Shown here: positions 14,266 to 16,080 of the stretch, piece by piece
Layout: each line of letters starts with the position of its first letter
Position numbering within the stretch: position 1 is the first letter of the stretch
Origin: Thermoleophilaceae bacterium
GTDB taxonomy: Bacteria > Actinomycetota > Thermoleophilia > Solirubrobacterales > Thermoleophilaceae
Assembly (NCBI GenBank): GCA_013813135.1
Contig: JACCSF010000055.1
Coordinates: 1-16,080, forward strand
Direction: 5' to 3'
Length of the DNA stretch: 16,080 nt
Notes under the pieces: model-generated
The model's database searches: none
What the model was told of the DNA's origin: nothing
What the model saw: only the letters and a program-made list of their open reading frames with translations
Translations under genes and position numbers: made by a program

Positions 14266-16080
14266 CTACAGGTCCTCAAACGGGAGCTGCCCGACGCCGG
14301 AATCTATGGCGCCGGCGGCTTGCGCCTGCCGGCCGCCGCCAGGATCGGTCTCGTCGGCGCGGGACACCTTCGGGACGCTGTCCTTTGGAGCTTCGTCGGG
14401 GGAGGGCTTGTCGCCGAGAGGAGCTGGCAGGTGGGCCAGGTAGCGGCCGCCGCGTTCGCGTTGGGCGGCCAGGTGGTGCTCCGCGAGCGCGGAGTTGTAG
14501 AGGTCCTGCATGGGAAGGGTGCCGGCGACGAAGGCGGCGCGCGGGGTGCCGCGGGCGACCCATAGATTGATGGCGGTGTGGACCGGCAGGTGGATGATGT
14601 CGTCGGCCGAGAACCTCAGCCGTTCCTGTGCTTCTTGGTCGATTGAGATGCGGTCGCTGTAGACGTCCATCGCGAGCCCGGCCAGTGAGCGGGCGTCCTC
14701 GAGCTCGCGCATGCGGAAGATCGAGATCGACTGCAGCAGCGACCGTACGCCGGAGCGGACCAGCTCGTCGCGGATCTGGGCCGAGTACTGCCAGGCAAAG
14801 CAGGCCTCGAGCCCGGCCGAGCGGCCCTCGGCGAGCATGGTGGCGACCGAGGGGGTGAGCACGTTGTGGGCCTCGTCGACGTAGAGCGAAACCCGCCGGC
14901 GCTGCTTCTCGGGTAGGGCCTGCTGGGCCTGGATCGCGCGATGCACGAGCCGCAGGAGCAGTTGGAAGAGCAGCTTCGTGTTGTCCTCTCCTGCCACTGC
15001 TTTGGCGCCGTTGAGGACGATCACCTCGCCGCGTGCAATCGCGCCCTCGATGTCGAGGCTGTAGGGGTGGCGCAACACGACGTCGACTTGTGGTGTTGAG
15101 AGCAGTCGCCGGAGTTTGTTGAGCGGCGGATCGAGGACCTCGAGCGTGCGGCTTCGGTCGCGCAGGAGTTCGGGGAACTCGCGCCGCCAGTAGTAGCGGG
15201 CGAAGTCCATTCCCGGGATCTGGTCGAGCCGGGTCAGCGCCCACTCGCGGTAGGAGCGGTCGCCGGGGCTGAGCATGCGATAGACGTCCCAGACCGTCGG
15301 GCGCTGCTCGACGGCGCAGACGACTGATACAGCCTGGCGGAGCAGGTCGTCGCTGCGTGCCTGGATCGCGCCTGGCGGGTTGGCCTCGATCAGGGCGCCT
15401 AGGAACACGCTCGCGCGGGTGCCGGGGCTGGCGTCGATGGTGAGCGGGTTGAAGCCCATTTCCGGCCGGCCGAGGTCGATGTAGTGGACGGTCCGGTGCG
15501 AGGGGATCAGCCCCAGCGCTAGTTTCGCGAGCTCCTCCTTGGCGTCACCGACAACGATCGCGCGCTTTTCGTCGCGCGCGTCGATCGCTATGCCGGGCGC
15601 CATCGCGGAGGTCTTGCCGGAGCCCTGACCACCCATCAGCGCCTGGCCGTATTTGCGGTCCTGCGGGTCGATCCCAACGGGCCCGTGCTCGTCGACGAGC
15701 AGCCGGCGCGCCGGATCGCGGCAGATCTCCGGGGGCGCCAGAGCGCGCCGCAACGGCGACCTCGGGATGCGGGCCAGCTTGGCCCTGGCCCGCGGCAGTT
15801 GCCAGAGCGTGGCGAGCTCGGACGTCGAGAGGATCCCCGACCGCAGGCCCGGGAGCAGGTTCGGCAGCGCCCGCTGAAGCCGGCGGCCGTAGAGGCGGCG
15901 CCGCAGGCGCATGTCGCGCCTGACGAGCTCGTTCTCGGAGCGCAGCTGGCTGAACAGCCCGGCCACCCTGCGGACGGCAGCGACGTCCTCGCCGGCCACA
16001 CGGAGGTCGAAGTAGAGCAGCGAGCGGTGCTGGGTCTCGAGCGCGCCCTTGAGCTCCTTGGCCTCGACGACGGAGTCCAT
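14266..16080 (-). CDS. TraG/VirD4-like conjugative coupling ATPase (5' end outside window)
   Basis: The visible 604 residues form a type IV secretion/conjugation ATPase that would bring DNA to the transfer channel. Counting from the window edge, Walker A is GGQGSGKT (150-157), Walker B is VSLYVDEAHN (397-406), and the downstream sensor-like stretch is CFAWQYSAQI (427-436). It shows the FNPL and LNGAK strands common in TraG/VirD4-type proteins. The ATG at 16080 is the last codon in view and is probably internal, because the residues after it look like the middle of the N-terminal domain seen in these proteins. The tail (about 545-604) is polar and disordered. It is followed after two bases by the Replic_Relax gene. 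No relaxase is seen in the window, though one may lie upstream. Confidence 0.88.
   Translation of the reverse strand: MDSVVEAKELKGALETQHRSLLYFDLRVAGEDVAAVRRVAGLFSQLRSENELVRRDMRLRRRLYGRRLQRALPNLLPGLRSGILSTSELATLWQLPRARAKLARIPRSPLRRALAPPEICRDPARRLLVDEHGPVGIDPQDRKYGQALMGGQGSGKTSAMAPGIAIDARDEKRAIVVGDAKEELAKLALGLIPSHRTVHYIDLGRPEMGFNPLTIDASPGTRASVFLGALIEANPPGAIQARSDDLLRQAVSVVCAVEQRPTVWDVYRMLSPGDRSYREWALTRLDQIPGMDFARYYWRREFPELLRDRSRTLEVLDPPLNKLRRLLSTPQVDVVLRHPYSLDIEGAIARGEVIVLNGAKAVAGEDNTKLLFQLLLRLVHRAIQAQQALPEKQRRRVSLYVDEAHNVLTPSVATMLAEGRSAGLEACFAWQYSAQIRDELVRSGVRSLLQSISIFRMRELEDARSLAGLAMDVYSDRISIDQEAQERLRFSADDIIHLPVHTAINLWVARGTPRAAFVAGTLPMQDLYNSALAEHHLAAQRERGGRYLAHLPAPLGDKPSPDEAPKDSVPKVSRADETDPGGGRQAQAAGAIDSGVGQLPFEDL

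Overview
This window is uniformly high-GC DNA whose gene families point to an actinobacterium. The bd-oxidase operon, the PQQ-type sugar dehydrogenase with a PKD tail, and the Replic_Relax/TraG-like conjugation module are typical of soil Actinomycetota. The Thermoleophilia/Solirubrobacterales fit best, but that placement is inferred from family resemblance and was not computed.

Left part, 1-8358. The 3' portion of an exported 5'-nucleotidase-like phosphoesterase runs rightward. It meets a leftward respiratory operon tail-to-tail, with both stop codons lying on one CTAG. The operon is, in transcription order, a KefB-type cation/proton antiporter (broken by a frameshift and without a normal start codon), cydA, cydB and a 58-residue two-helix membrane protein, with every junction overlapping by 4 to 11 bases. 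Divergent from it is a polytopic membrane protein of unknown function, whose 3' end overlaps the 3' end of a leftward histidine phosphatase by 50 bases. A rightward pair of exported carbohydrate genes follows. The first is a disrupted, apparently chimeric glucose/sorbosone dehydrogenase with PKD-type C-terminal domains.

Middle, 8370-11429. The second gene of that pair is an intact secreted GH31 glycosidase. Beyond it lies about 800 bp without an intact gene of normal size. This stretch holds an intact tRNA-Pro(GGG), a SnoaL-like gene fragment, an amino-acid permease fragment and a shortened tRNA-Gly(TCC)-like sequence. It looks like a tRNA-anchored insertion hotspot with decayed leftovers.

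Right part, 11430-16080. A compact leftward block resembles one end of an actinobacterial integrative and conjugative element. It contains a TraG/VirD4-like ATPase (its 5' end lies outside the window), a Replic_Relax protein, a small excisionase-like helix-turn-helix protein and a tyrosine integrase with an N-terminal C2H2-like Cys/His motif. The integrase ends about 115 bp from the tRNA-Gly-like sequence. Short direct repeats at its stop codon are candidate integrase arm sites.

I see no CRISPR array, defence island or clearly unprecedented system. The points most worth checking are the small protein after cydB, the fused dehydrogenase paralogs, the 65-nt tRNA-Gly-like sequence next to the integrase, and the YihQ-like GH31 with a shortened substrate loop.
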